64,000 nt of DNA, from positions 496,001-560,000 of the forward strand of contig JAEUBA010000008.1 in assembly GCA_018257865.1 (NCBI GenBank). Direction: 5' to 3'. How positions within the stretch are numbered: the first letter of the stretch is position 1; every line of letters begins with the position of its first letter. Position numbers and translations under genes: made by a program. The DNA comes from Stereocaulon alpinum (taxonomy: Eukaryota; Ascomycota; Lecanoromycetes; Lecanorales; Stereocaulaceae). Positions 55,963-64,000 of this stretch are shown here, piece after piece. The notes beneath the pieces are model-generated. The model was not told the origin of the DNA, did no database searches, and worked only from the letters and a program-made list of their open reading frames with translations.

Positions 55963-58404
55963 ATGACCATACCTACACCATCAGTATCTCTGAAGGACCA
56001 ATGCTCAATCATACACAATGACATACTCTACACATACCAGCTCAACGCGTTTCAATCGCTGGATCTCAAGAATGGGGGTGCTTGGACACAATTATCCATG
56101 GGGGTACCAACAAACGGCTCCGCCTGCATTCAGGGTGCTGTCAGTGGTCAGGACGCCTTTATCGTTGTAGGAGGTCAAAGTTCAAATCAGAGTTATCAGG
56201 GCATGCAGCACTACTCGTTCCAGACAAACAAATGGCAGATCGATACACTGTTGACCCCAGTCGCGAATAATCGCTTGGGACATGGTGCAGCATACCTTGA
56301 CCAATCATCATCAATCTTGGTGTATGCTGGCTATCAGGACAACAGCTATGCACCTTCTTCACAAACTTTCATCATTCAGACCGCTCCTCCTTACAGAGTA
56401 GAGGCCTTCGAGTCCCACGCGCCGCCAGCAATGGATCCACTAATGATACCTTGGAATACTACACATACACTTATGCTTGGGGGTGGACCAAGAAATACTC
56501 AGCTTTGGACATTCGGACAACAAGAAGGATGGAGACAGCTCAACGTATCGTTACCGAACCCTTTAAAAGACTCATCGAAAGTACAAGCTACGATATTGCA
56601 AGGTGGTGATGGCAGCAAGGTGTTGGAAGTATTTGATATGAGCATATCGCCGAACCAGTTGTCAACGCTACTGCTGCAAAATGCGACCAACAAACCATCA
56701 TCCTCGAAGAAGGCTAGATCCTACTCACCGTCAAGGCACCATACTTCAAGAAAGAGGAAACGAGAAGTGACATTAGCGAATAGACCTGCTTACAACAACA
56801 CTCTCGCACCTCAGATCACCCGCGTTGGCTTCTCGCTCGCGCAAGACCCGACCACTGGATTGGTTGTAGCAGCTGGAGGAAACGATCAGGCGCCTTTGGC
56901 AATCTTCAACCAAACCGGCAATCAATGGGTCGATCCTAATCAATTCTTCGGTATCGAACCTTCTCCAAGCTCGACTCCAAGCGCTACATTGCCCTCGTAC
57001 ACTTCTACAGCCGGCTCACCAGCGGTAACGTCGTCAGCAGCAGCCACCACGAGCGACAAAGCTGTGAAGAATAAATCTCTCACCATCCTCGGGGGCGTTC
57101 TGGGTGGTGTGTTCGGAGTCGCGATCCTTCTAATCCTTATCCTTTTATTATTACGGTATTGTCGAAAGAAAAGAGAAAGGCAGCGGGAGCGTCAAACCAG
57201 CAGCTACGCACTTGACAATAAGGGAGAGATGGATTTTGCGGATGTGGGTGCAGAGTATATGCAGGAAGCTGGAGGTAGCTTTGATGGACAAAGCAATCAT
57301 AGACGGAAAGCATCCGACAAGTCAGATGCTAGTGTGAGGGCCAAACCAGTAGACCGATCAGGGGCTGCCTCCTCACAGTCGAGACGGGCTCTCATTCATG
57401 CCAAAGGCGACAGCACTGGCAGTGGCAGATCTTTCTGGAGCCGTGGAACCAAGTCTCCAGAAATCAATAGGTCGGCACCATTTATCTCGGCACCTATATT
57501 GGGTGCATCTACTCCTCTCGGCCAGTCCGTCAGCAAGGCTACGGGATCTCCAGACGCAAGGACAGAGCCAAGGACAGAAACTGGATGGAGCACATACTTT
57601 ACCAACAACGCTACCGGGAATTGTGATACCTCACGGCAGAACTGCGACCAAGACGCGAGGCCTGCTACCTACCTATCGAACAGCCAGAGTCAATCAGATT
57701 ACACCACTTCGTCGACGCATCCACACGCCTCCGCCGAAGTGGAGCCTCTCACACTCCGGGCCTCTCAAAATCCATCACTGTTCCCTCCGAACGCCCAAGT
57801 CGTGTCGCCGACTCGAACTCCACGGCCAGATCTTGGCTATGCTCTCACGCACGATGTAAGTCCGCCACACGACAATGAACCTCCCACACCATCGACTCTT
57901 GTCTCCGACATGGATGATGAGGAGTATGCGCACCACTCCCATAGCGATGGGCAAGACTCGTGGACTCCAGTCGGCGCCGGTAGTGAACGGCAGAGTCAAG
58001 CTACTGACCAACGGGTCAGCAGCGTTTATAGTGCAGGCTATGTTCATCCTGGGGAGCGTGTCCGAATACCAAACTTCCCTACTGTCCCTAGCAGTCAGAA
58101 ACCTTCAGCCGCCAACAGCCAAGTGGCTTTAGCACCGCAAACGGCTAATGACCACGACCGAGGATTGCGCAACATAGCCTCCAAGGACTTCGTTCGCACA
58201 CCTAGCGGCCGGATGAAAGAGATGCCTGCCGCAGGCACAGGCAGGCTACCCGAATACGGCGCAAGTCAAGTCCGGACATTCCCACGGCGGAAGGAGGACC
58301 TGGGAGCGAGGGGACGAGGCAGCAGCCAGACAGAAGATATGAGCTGGCTGAATCTAGGGACGAGTACGGACCGCGGCAACGTCCTTCATCCTTATGGCCC
58401 GTAA
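55963..58404 (+). CDS. Kelch-like single-pass membrane protein, fungal
   Basis: An 813-residue ORF. The first ~330 residues are a beta-propeller-like ectodomain with kelch-type repeats (AFIVVGGQSSNQSYQGMQHY, SILVYAGYQDNSYAPSS, TLMLGGGPRNTQLWTFG). A Ser/Thr-rich stalk follows (about 335-365), then one clear transmembrane helix at about 371-394 (TILGGVLGGVFGVAILLILI) and a basic stop-transfer sequence RYCRKKRERQRER. The ~400-residue cytoplasmic tail is disordered and rich in S, T, P and R. The called ATG gives no signal peptide, which the topology requires, so a short upstream exon is probably missing; a candidate acceptor is at about 55985. The type is common in Pezizomycotina; function unknown. 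Confidence 0.78.
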   Translation: MTIPTPSVSLKDQCSIIHNDILYTYQLNAFQSLDLKNGGAWTQLSMGVPTNGSACIQGAVSGQDAFIVVGGQSSNQSYQGMQHYSFQTNKWQIDTLLTPVANNRLGHGAAYLDQSSSILVYAGYQDNSYAPSSQTFIIQTAPPYRVEAFESHAPPAMDPLMIPWNTTHTLMLGGGPRNTQLWTFGQQEGWRQLNVSLPNPLKDSSKVQATILQGGDGSKVLEVFDMSISPNQLSTLLLQNATNKPSSSKKARSYSPSRHHTSRKRKREVTLANRPAYNNTLAPQITRVGFSLAQDPTTGLVVAAGGNDQAPLAIFNQTGNQWVDPNQFFGIEPSPSSTPSATLPSYTSTAGSPAVTSSAAATTSDKAVKNKSLTILGGVLGGVFGVAILLILILLLLRYCRKKRERQRERQTSSYALDNKGEMDFADVGAEYMQEAGGSFDGQSNHRRKASDKSDASVRAKPVDRSGAASSQSRRALIHAKGDSTGSGRSFWSRGTKSPEINRSAPFISAPILGASTPLGQSVSKATGSPDARTEPRTETGWSTYFTNNATGNCDTSRQNCDQDARPATYLSNSQSQSDYTTSSTHPHASAEVEPLTLRASQNPSLFPPNAQVVSPTRTPRPDLGYALTHDVSPPHDNEPPTPSTLVSDMDDEEYAHHSHSDGQDSWTPVGAGSERQSQATDQRVSSVYSAGYVHPGERVRIPNFPTVPSSQKPSAANSQVALAPQTANDHDRGLRNIASKDFVRTPSGRMKEMPAAGTGRLPEYGASQVRTFPRRKEDLGARGRGSSQTEDMSWLNLGTSTDRGNVLHPYGP

Positions 58405-59860
58405 CGAGACCGGAACTCTCCTTTGGCATGGAAAGAGCATGGCGTTTTTTTTACTTGCGAGCATCAACCAGCGGATACCAGGAAAACAAGATAGCACGTT
58501 CGTTTTCAATTCTTACAATCATTAATGTGACACTTTTTGTATCAACACCACCTTTACAGATTACGAAGCTTAACGCTTAATTAGCATTCTGGTGTACCTG
58601 ATTCGGCAGAGCGGGGTTTGTCTTCTGGGAAGCATGAGGATGCTGGGATGGAAAAACCGGGACTGGAGACCGAGAAGGAAAAGGGAAAGGAACTGTCTTG
58701 ATACGGCTTGACTGGACATGATGTGTATGAGGGGGCTGGCACGACAGAGAGATGAGAGATGAGCGAAATGTATTCTAGCTTCGTGCATGTGTAGAAAGAG
58801 GAATGCAAGGTCTTTGATCACTAGCCTGCTGCGCATCTACTACGCTTCACGTACCATGCGCTTGCTCCTTGGACTCATGTTCTGTCTCCAACACTTCCTG
58901 CTGACGACTCCTACTGGGTAGGTGCTCGAGCATTGCTGATTACGCAGTGGAGTCGCCAGCGTGTGAGCGCTGATGAGTCGAAGCCTACTACCTGCGCCTA
59001 CCTCCGTCTCTGATCCTTCCACCTCAATTCCTACATCAAGCCGTCCCCTAACCACGCCAGGATGCACGGTTGAAGCATAAGTAACATATGTCTCTGCAGC
59101 CCTCCAAGCATCGAAAACGTCACAACATCGTGCTCTGAGCCAATACCGGACCGAGAGCAACGGAACTCAGCACGCACTAACATTCACTCACGATACGGCC
59201 ACTTCCATAACGCTGTTTCTGACGAATCTGCCGCCTTGAATTCCCGTGCATGCTCTATCTACGCTCTTGATGGCGTTTGCAGGGTAGAGAATTCGTCATC
59301 TATACTGGGCTAGGTAGCCATCGCTACCGCTATAACCAATCACAAAGTTCTCTGACCTTTCATCATGGCGCATCGTCTCGGCGGATTGTGGAGCTTCTCT
59401 AGCTCACTTTTGAACGTGTGGGATGTGACAGGAATGAAGTAAATTATTGTGTTTACCACCAGTAGCCAACTTCCGCCGTTGCCGAGTAGTCTCTGGCTGG
59501 CATCAGGCCTCGTTCGGCAACGATGTCGATCTATTTTTTCCTGCTTTCTGGAGTCCTGCTTCCTAGCCTCTACGAGCTTCATTGGCTTGGGTTCTCTGCG
59601 AATAGGCGGCGGCTACGTGGTTAGGCACCGTTGCAGCCTTACGGGTGGAGCCAGCAGCGTCCCGACCACGACAATGTTGAATATATATTCGGAAGCCGTG
59701 TTTGCTTCTCTTCAACTCCTGCAGTCACGAAAAGTGTCGAGCCATCTCCTCAGTTCCTGCGTTAGAATCGTATTTTGGAGTAAGGCACTGCCCACCTTGA
59801 TGATCAGACATTTAGCCAAGCTGACATTTACTGCAGCAAAGAACAAGATTCCCCTCCTAG
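58405..59860. other. Intergenic, about 1.45 kb
   Basis: No supported gene. An 8-T run at 58445-58452 could belong to the 3' end of the membrane-protein gene. Confidence 0.45.
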
Positions 59861-60292
59861 GTGATGGGCCGTCACATCCGCGTCCTCGTAATCCCCTCGG
59901 ACGGCTACGAGTTCCACATGATCCACGTCAAAACCGTCTCTCTCGAAGAAAACGCCCCGAACCCCGAACTCGGTCACCATCCTGACTTCCACAGATATTG
60001 GGGTCTCGAAGGCTGGGAGCGCCGTATAGCTACACGCATGAGAGTCGAAAATTCCACGCTTTCAAGCTTGAATGGCAAATACTACCTTTTCCGCTCTCTC
60101 GCTGATGCACATTTGGAACCTAATAGACATGTCGGGGGTCATTGTTTTGGTGACGCATTTGTGGTGAAAGTGCTGGATGATGGGATGGATGAGCAAGGCG
60201 ATGCAGCGTATGAAGATGTTCCGAAAGAATTATTGAGGAGTAATGTGGTGAAGAAGATGGTGATGCAGCTTGCTGAGCCGACGGAAAAATAA
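59861..60292 (+). CDS. Small conserved-looking fungal protein, unknown
   Basis: A 143-residue single ORF starting MMGRHIRVLVIPSDGYEFHM; the second ATG (59864) is equally possible. It contains LGHHPDFHRYWGLEGWERR, a NGKYYLFRSLADAHLEP segment, and HCFGDAFVVKVLDDG. I recall similar small ascomycete proteins with a YYLF...GDAFVFK pattern but no named domain. No signal peptide or membrane segment. It is the nearest upstream neighbour of the MurA gene, on the same strand, with 700 bp between. Its ordinary fungal look supports the MurA/B pair being part of a fungal chromosome. Confidence 0.55.
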   Translation: MMGRHIRVLVIPSDGYEFHMIHVKTVSLEENAPNPELGHHPDFHRYWGLEGWERRIATRMRVENSTLSSLNGKYYLFRSLADAHLEPNRHVGGHCFGDAFVVKVLDDGMDEQGDAAYEDVPKELLRSNVVKKMVMQLAEPTEK

Positions 60293-60709
60293 TTGGCGAG
60301 GAAGGGGAAACCTGGAGCCTTTGGAATCAAGTCATTCAGCATGTTGGGGAGTGGGCGAAGGAGGAGGTTGGAAAGAAAGTGGCGGAGGTCTTTCAACGTT
60401 GATATAGTCCACAGTAGACATCGGAGACGCGAATGCTCTGCATACGAACGAGAAGGGCTTGGCGCCATCTGAGGCGGCATTCTCACCTGTTCATATCCAA
60501 ATGCATTCAATTGTTGCCCTTCTACGTAGTGCTGCCCAAAGGCATAAATTCGGCAACCCTTTTGCCTCTCGAAGTGGTGGCAACGGAGGGACGTTTATCA
60601 TTTTTACCACTTTAGAAGAGAGGATTATGAAGCTGACTCGGAGCTTACGAAGTACTGGACGTGAGGTAATCTTCGGGACAGTCTTGGCTACTCCGGCTGC
60701 CTAAGAGAG

Positions 60710-60757
60710 CGCCCTAGGGCTACCTTGATACGCTTGGGATGACGCCCTAAGGCTACC
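60710..60757. repeat. Short direct repeat upstream of the MurA gene
   Basis: CGCCCTAGGGCTACC (60710-60724) and CGCCCTAAGGCTACC (60743-60757), one mismatch, 33 bp apart, about 240 bp upstream of the MurA ATG. It could be a regulatory site pair or an insertion scar; no known factor recognised. Confidence 0.4.
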
Positions 60758-60905
60758 CCAAAGCGTGAAGTATCTTCACTTGAATAAAGGTATTTGAGTA
60801 TTCTCTATCCACACCGAGCAACGCCGATGTGTGGAAGGTGCACGCGTGGTAAGCAAGCCGTCACGGATTCTGGGCCTAGCGCTCACGCTGGTGGATTTGG
60901 ACCGA

Positions 60906-60983
60906 ATGACTCCGGGTGAAGTCATGGAGAGACTGTCGATGCACTCTGCATCCCTCATCACGATATATCAACATTCAGGTTGA
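60906..60983 (+). promoter_or_regulatory. Upstream ORF candidate in the MurA leader
   Basis: ATG at 60906 opens 25 codons (MTPGEVMERLSMHSASLITI and five more) and stops at 60981-60983, just before the MurA start at 60995 and in a different frame. If it lies in the transcript it would limit translation from 60995 and favour re-initiation at 61046. Confidence 0.3.
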
Positions 60984-60994
60984 ACAATCTCAAC

Positions 60995-62323
60995 ATGGCT
61001 CTAATCTATGACGGGACGGGAAGACCGGGTACGGGTGAAGGTTTGATGGCGGTCGAGGGAGGCCATTTGCTTTGTGGAGAAGTACAGGTGTCTGGCTCAA
61101 AAAATGCGTCTTTGCCTATCTTAGCAGCGTCTTTGCTGTCGACCGGGAAAAGCACATTGCGAGGGGTACCCAGAATCGCAGATGTATATGTGCTGCTCGA
61201 TATCATGAGAAACATGAACGTGCATAGCAGGTGGGAAAACGATGATTTACTCATTGATACTGCGTACGTTTGCCCCCAGCCGGTGCCTATCGATCTGGCG
61301 CAGAAGATGCGCGCATCGATCCTGCTGCTAGGTCCTCTCCTTGCAAGGTTTGGCAGGGCACAAATCCCACTTCCTGGCGGGTGCTCAATTGGTGCAAGAC
61401 CGATAGGTCAGCATGTCATGGGCCTGAGGAGCCTGGGTGCACAAGTCACGTTCGAGAGCGGTGAGATTGTAGCAACTGCTCGCGTAGGCACAATACAGGG
61501 AGTCTTCAATCTTGAAGTGCCTAGTGTCACCGGGACTGAAAATCTCATGCTGGCTGCCTCTCGGAGCGAAGGGCTTACAGAAATTCGCAATGCGGCGCGA
61601 GAACCTGAAATCGAGGATTTAGCTGCAGTCTTGCAAATGATGGGGATTGAAGTAGAAGGAGCCGGAACCTCAGTCATTAGCATACGCGGCACCTCAAGAC
61701 CAAATCCTTACTCTCATAGGGTGATGCCAGACCGTATCGAATGTGGTACATTTCTCATCGCCGGAGCACTGCTGGGGAACCCATTGACTGTTGTAGGAGC
61801 CACACAAAAGCACCAGATGGCTCTCATCAGTCTTCTGCGAAGCGTTGGCGCACGAATATTCCCTGAGAAGAATCGCATCATGGTTCAACGCCCGCTCCGC
61901 GCCAAAGGAGCTGTTCTGCAGACTGCGGCCTATCCAGGTATTTCAACCGACCTCCAACCTCAGCTTATGGCCCTTCTAGCGTATTCAGAAGGGATCAGTG
62001 TCATCACCGAAACAGTGTTCGACGCTCGATTTCAGCATGTTGCTCAGCTGAGGCGTATGGGAGCTGACATCGAGGTCAATGGGAATCAAAGTACGATCAC
62101 AGGCGTACCGAATCTTCGTGGCTCACTGCTCATGGGAAAAGACCTTCGGGCGTGTGCAGGACTGCTTATAGCAGCATTGAGGGCGGACAGCAAGAGTCTC
62201 GTAGGCGGGCTTGATCACCTAGACCGAGGATACGCGCGTTTCGAAGAGAAAATGGTTCGCGTTGGTGCATGTATTCGTCGTGTCCCCGCCAAATGCGAAG
62301 ACCATGTTATCTTACAATCTTGA
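60995..62323 (+). CDS. murA: UDP-N-acetylglucosamine 1-carboxyvinyltransferase (MurA), bacterial type
   Basis: Transfers enolpyruvate from PEP to UDP-GlcNAc, the first committed step of bacterial peptidoglycan synthesis and the target of fosfomycin. Intronless, 442 residues from the first ATG, or 425 from the in-frame ATG at 61046; bacterial enzymes have about 420. Key residues with E. coli equivalents at a near-constant offset of 14: K36/N37 in VSGSKNASLPIL (K22/N23), C130 in LPGGCSIGARP (C115), D319 in YPGISTDLQPQ (D305), R385 in DLRACAGLL (R371) and R411 in LDRGYARFEEK (R397). The block MRASILLLGPLLARFG is also MurA-specific and separates it from the shikimate enzyme EPSP synthase. Base composition is like the neighbours and there is no bacterial ribosome-binding site, so it appears adapted to a fungal host. 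The MurB gene is 61 bp away, tail to tail. Confidence 0.95.
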   Translation: MALIYDGTGRPGTGEGLMAVEGGHLLCGEVQVSGSKNASLPILAASLLSTGKSTLRGVPRIADVYVLLDIMRNMNVHSRWENDDLLIDTAYVCPQPVPIDLAQKMRASILLLGPLLARFGRAQIPLPGGCSIGARPIGQHVMGLRSLGAQVTFESGEIVATARVGTIQGVFNLEVPSVTGTENLMLAASRSEGLTEIRNAAREPEIEDLAAVLQMMGIEVEGAGTSVISIRGTSRPNPYSHRVMPDRIECGTFLIAGALLGNPLTVVGATQKHQMALISLLRSVGARIFPEKNRIMVQRPLRAKGAVLQTAAYPGISTDLQPQLMALLAYSEGISVITETVFDARFQHVAQLRRMGADIEVNGNQSTITGVPNLRGSLLMGKDLRACAGLLIAALRADSKSLVGGLDHLDRGYARFEEKMVRVGACIRRVPAKCEDHVILQS

Positions 62324-62384
62324 CTATGGGCGTCTTCCTGTAGTTTCTGGTGTCTTACTAGGCGTGAAGCCAGATGTGGACTGC

Positions 62385-63482
62385 TCAAAAGAAGTGGTCA
62401 GGTTCGACCTCCAGCGAGACATTGTAGCGTAGAGCGACTGTGTCCTGTATTTGCTTGGCCAAACTCAGGAGATCAGTAGCTCGAGCGCCCCCATAATTGA
62501 CCAATACCAGAGCATGCCGGTGGTGTATCCCGACCGCGCCCTTTCGATAACCTTTCCAGCCGCATTGATCAATCAGCCAACCAGCGGCCAACTTGTAATC
62601 GCCATTGGCCTGGGGATATGCTTTGAGATCTGGGAGCTGTTGGTGCAGATGGCAGAAAGCCTCCCTGTTGACAACAGGATTCTTAAAGAAGCTGCCAGCG
62701 TTTGCCATCTTCGTGACATCAGGCAGCTTCTTTGTTCGGAGCTTGCATACGGCTTCAAGGATATGCTGTGGGCGTACTGTGCTCTCTGTGTCAGCACAGT
62801 GCAATACTTCTTCTCTCAGATTGCCATAATCGAGTCTGGGTTCCCATGTACGAGGAAGATGTAATGTAAGTGATGTGATAACCCATCGACCAGGGTCATA
62901 GCGTTTGAAGCGACTGCATCGATATCCAAAGGCACATTCCGCAGCGGAAACAGTGATGAAGGATCGATCACTCACGTCCCAGACCTGTATTTCATGAACG
63001 AACTCACCCAATTCTACGCCATATGCACCGATGTTCTGCACAGGAGCAGCACCAACAGAGCCTGGAATCAACGCCAAATTCTCTAGTCCTCCCCAGCCCC
63101 GCTCCAGGCAGAAGCATACTAATTCATGCCAGGATTCTCCCGCTTGGGCCTGAATGGCGGTATAGGTTGCACGCTCTTCGAGAACCTTGATACCCTTCAT
63201 GACAGGATGAACGATGAGACTGGCCAGGTGCTCGTCAAGTATCACATTGCTGCCTCCTCCAAGAACCTGGATTCTTTGGCGTGTCGAAGTGATATAATCG
63301 TACAACCATTGAAGATCAACCACGGTCTCAACGCAAACGAACCTCGAAGCATAGCTAGTCAATCGTAGAGTGTTCAGCGTCGTCAAATCCTGACTTCGAG
63401 GTATAGGCGGTGTCATCATCGACGCGTGTTTATATGAAGTGTCCATTGGAGTAGTAGACAATGTATGACCGTAGGTGCTCAT
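62385..63482 (-). CDS. murB: UDP-N-acetylenolpyruvoylglucosamine reductase (MurB), type I
   Basis: FAD-dependent, NADPH-using enzyme that reduces enolpyruvyl-UDP-GlcNAc to UDP-MurNAc, directly after MurA. Intronless, 365 residues from ATG 63482; the frame is open upstream to 63557 but without an ATG. E. coli MurB has 342. FAD-binding motifs: VLGGGSNVIL (about 73-82), then GLENLALIPGSVGAAPVQNIGAYGVEL split over 132-158. Catalytic residues: R188 in FGYRCSRF, S264 in NAGSFFKNP and E360 in LEVEPDHF, matching E. coli R159, S229 and E325. YGVEL and KLAAGWLIDQCG mark type I, the E. coli-like form, not the shorter type II of Gram-positive bacteria. The N-terminus has about 30 extra residues, S/T/P-rich, and the C-terminus lacks the last ~15 residues of E. 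coli MurB. No introns and no bacterial ribosome-binding site. Confidence 0.95.
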   Translation of the reverse strand: MSTYGHTLSTTPMDTSYKHASMMTPPIPRSQDLTTLNTLRLTSYASRFVCVETVVDLQWLYDYITSTRQRIQVLGGGSNVILDEHLASLIVHPVMKGIKVLEERATYTAIQAQAGESWHELVCFCLERGWGGLENLALIPGSVGAAPVQNIGAYGVELGEFVHEIQVWDVSDRSFITVSAAECAFGYRCSRFKRYDPGRWVITSLTLHLPRTWEPRLDYGNLREEVLHCADTESTVRPQHILEAVCKLRTKKLPDVTKMANAGSFFKNPVVNREAFCHLHQQLPDLKAYPQANGDYKLAAGWLIDQCGWKGYRKGAVGIHHRHALVLVNYGGARATDLLSLAKQIQDTVALRYNVSLEVEPDHFF

Positions 63483-64000
63483 GACGGGATGTGGGCCGAA
63501 GCGTCTCTTCACGGCTAAGCTATCTATCCGAATGCATCTTAGCAATGAATCATACAACAGGGACCACCGCGCTCTGCATTCTTAGTTGGTGGTTGATCGG
63601 GTCCGGCCAAGCTAGTAGCCTAGTAGGCCCGTGAACGCATCTAAAATTTCGGTCACTTACGATTAGTATGGACTATGCGACCTGTACTTTGATGGAATAT
63701 GCAACACGGTAGGCGTTCTTGAAACAACCAAAGCAGGCAAGCAATGTCGCTTGTGATTAACATTGTTTTGATATTATGCCGGACTTAAACCGCGAGTATA
63801 AATCCATCTTCTTGGCACTCGAGGAAGGGAAGGAGGCGAATCCGAAACAGGAAAGATTTCCCGAGTACACTAGTCGCTTCGCGCTATAGCTAGGTCTTGC
63901 TTGAAAAGAATTCCCTCCAATGTTGCTTGTTGTCATCGACCTCAGTCGATATAAAGACCCTCATGGCCGATGGTTTCTTGTAAGGGACATCCTGCGGTAT
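63483..64000. other. MurB promoter region and window end
   Basis: 518 bp. On the plus strand there are TATAAA at 63797-63802 and TATAAAG at 63950-63956, which could belong to a gene starting beyond the window. An ATG at about 63973 is followed six codons later by a GTAAGG, a possible first exon. Nothing firm. Confidence 0.35.

Larger units (their letters stand above)
60293..60994. other. Intergenic region upstream of the MurA gene
   Basis: Contains a plus ORF ending at 60704 (from about 60501, MHSIVALLRSAAQRHKFGN) that I cannot identify, a short direct repeat, and a 25-codon upstream ORF at 60906-60983 that ends 11 bp before the MurA ATG. No Shine-Dalgarno-like sequence precedes the ATG at 60995. 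Confidence 0.4.

Noticed and set aside
60995..62323. MurA as an EPSP synthase (shikimate pathway) fragment
   Set aside because: Fungi encode EPSP synthase inside the pentafunctional AROM protein, and the MurA-specific cysteine loop LPGGCSIGARP and MRASILLLGPL block are present here.
60995..63482. MurA/MurB as bacterial contamination of the assembly
   Set aside because: The sequence is continuous with fungal-looking DNA, has no operon layout or ribosome-binding site, and the composition matches the neighbours. Long reads should still confirm it.
1..64000. tRNA, rRNA genes and CRISPR arrays
   Set aside because: I looked for T-loop-like GGTTCRA words with matching stems and for regularly spaced repeats and found none convincing by eye; tRNAscan-SE would be decisive.

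Overview
The window looks like a nuclear contig of a filamentous ascomycete (Pezizomycotina). Evidence: genes are split by short spliceosomal introns of about 47-70 bp with GT..AG borders and CTAAC/CTGAC-like branch points, and the gene families are fungal or eukaryotic: eIF3h, S-adenosylhomocysteinase, TRM11, a mitochondrial uL2 protein, B-type cyclin, Tma20, RIC1, CK2 beta, VPS37, a Zn2Cys6 regulator, a SAT4/PTH11-type membrane protein and F-box proteins. There are no bacterial operons. I recognised no rRNA, tRNA or CRISPR array by eye. All splice sites were inferred by reading the sequence, not from transcripts.

Layout. 0-12.5 kb is a dense housekeeping block: the end of an unknown gene, a decayed short-chain dehydrogenase, eIF3h, SAH1, TRM11, a UPF0643-like gene, an unknown fungal gene, an omega-type GST and a HIT protein. 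13-25 kb holds a small secreted Cys-rich gene with a frameshift, a protein kinase, an orphan membrane protein, a six-exon Zn2Cys6 regulator and mitochondrial uL2. 25-39 kb holds cyclin B, a trio of F-box paralogues with the middle copy decayed, Tma20, RIC1, a small secreted protein and CKB1, whose 773-bp first intron encloses another ORF. 39-50 kb is an accessory, decaying region: a P450 pseudogene, a UstYa-like (DUF3328) pseudogene, a tiny signal-peptide/KREA ORF, an 87-bp tandem repeat, an intact SAT4-type gene and an MFS pseudogene. 50-64 kb is sparse: VPS37, a large kelch-like membrane protein, a small hypothetical gene and then the MurA/MurB pair.

The standout is at 60,995-63,482: two intact, intronless, convergent genes encoding the first two committed enzymes of bacterial peptidoglycan precursor synthesis, MurA (UDP-GlcNAc enolpyruvyl transferase) and type I MurB (UDP-enolpyruvyl-GlcNAc reductase). 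All the key catalytic residues I could align from memory of the E. coli enzymes are present. Together they predict that this fungus can convert UDP-GlcNAc, its ordinary chitin precursor, into UDP-MurNAc. No Mur ligase is visible in the window, so the use of the product is unknown.

A second pattern across the window is a polarity flip in codon usage inside several genes: the 5' part is rich in C-ending codons and the 3' part abruptly becomes rich in G-ending codons, always in the direction of transcription. The Mur genes do not show it.
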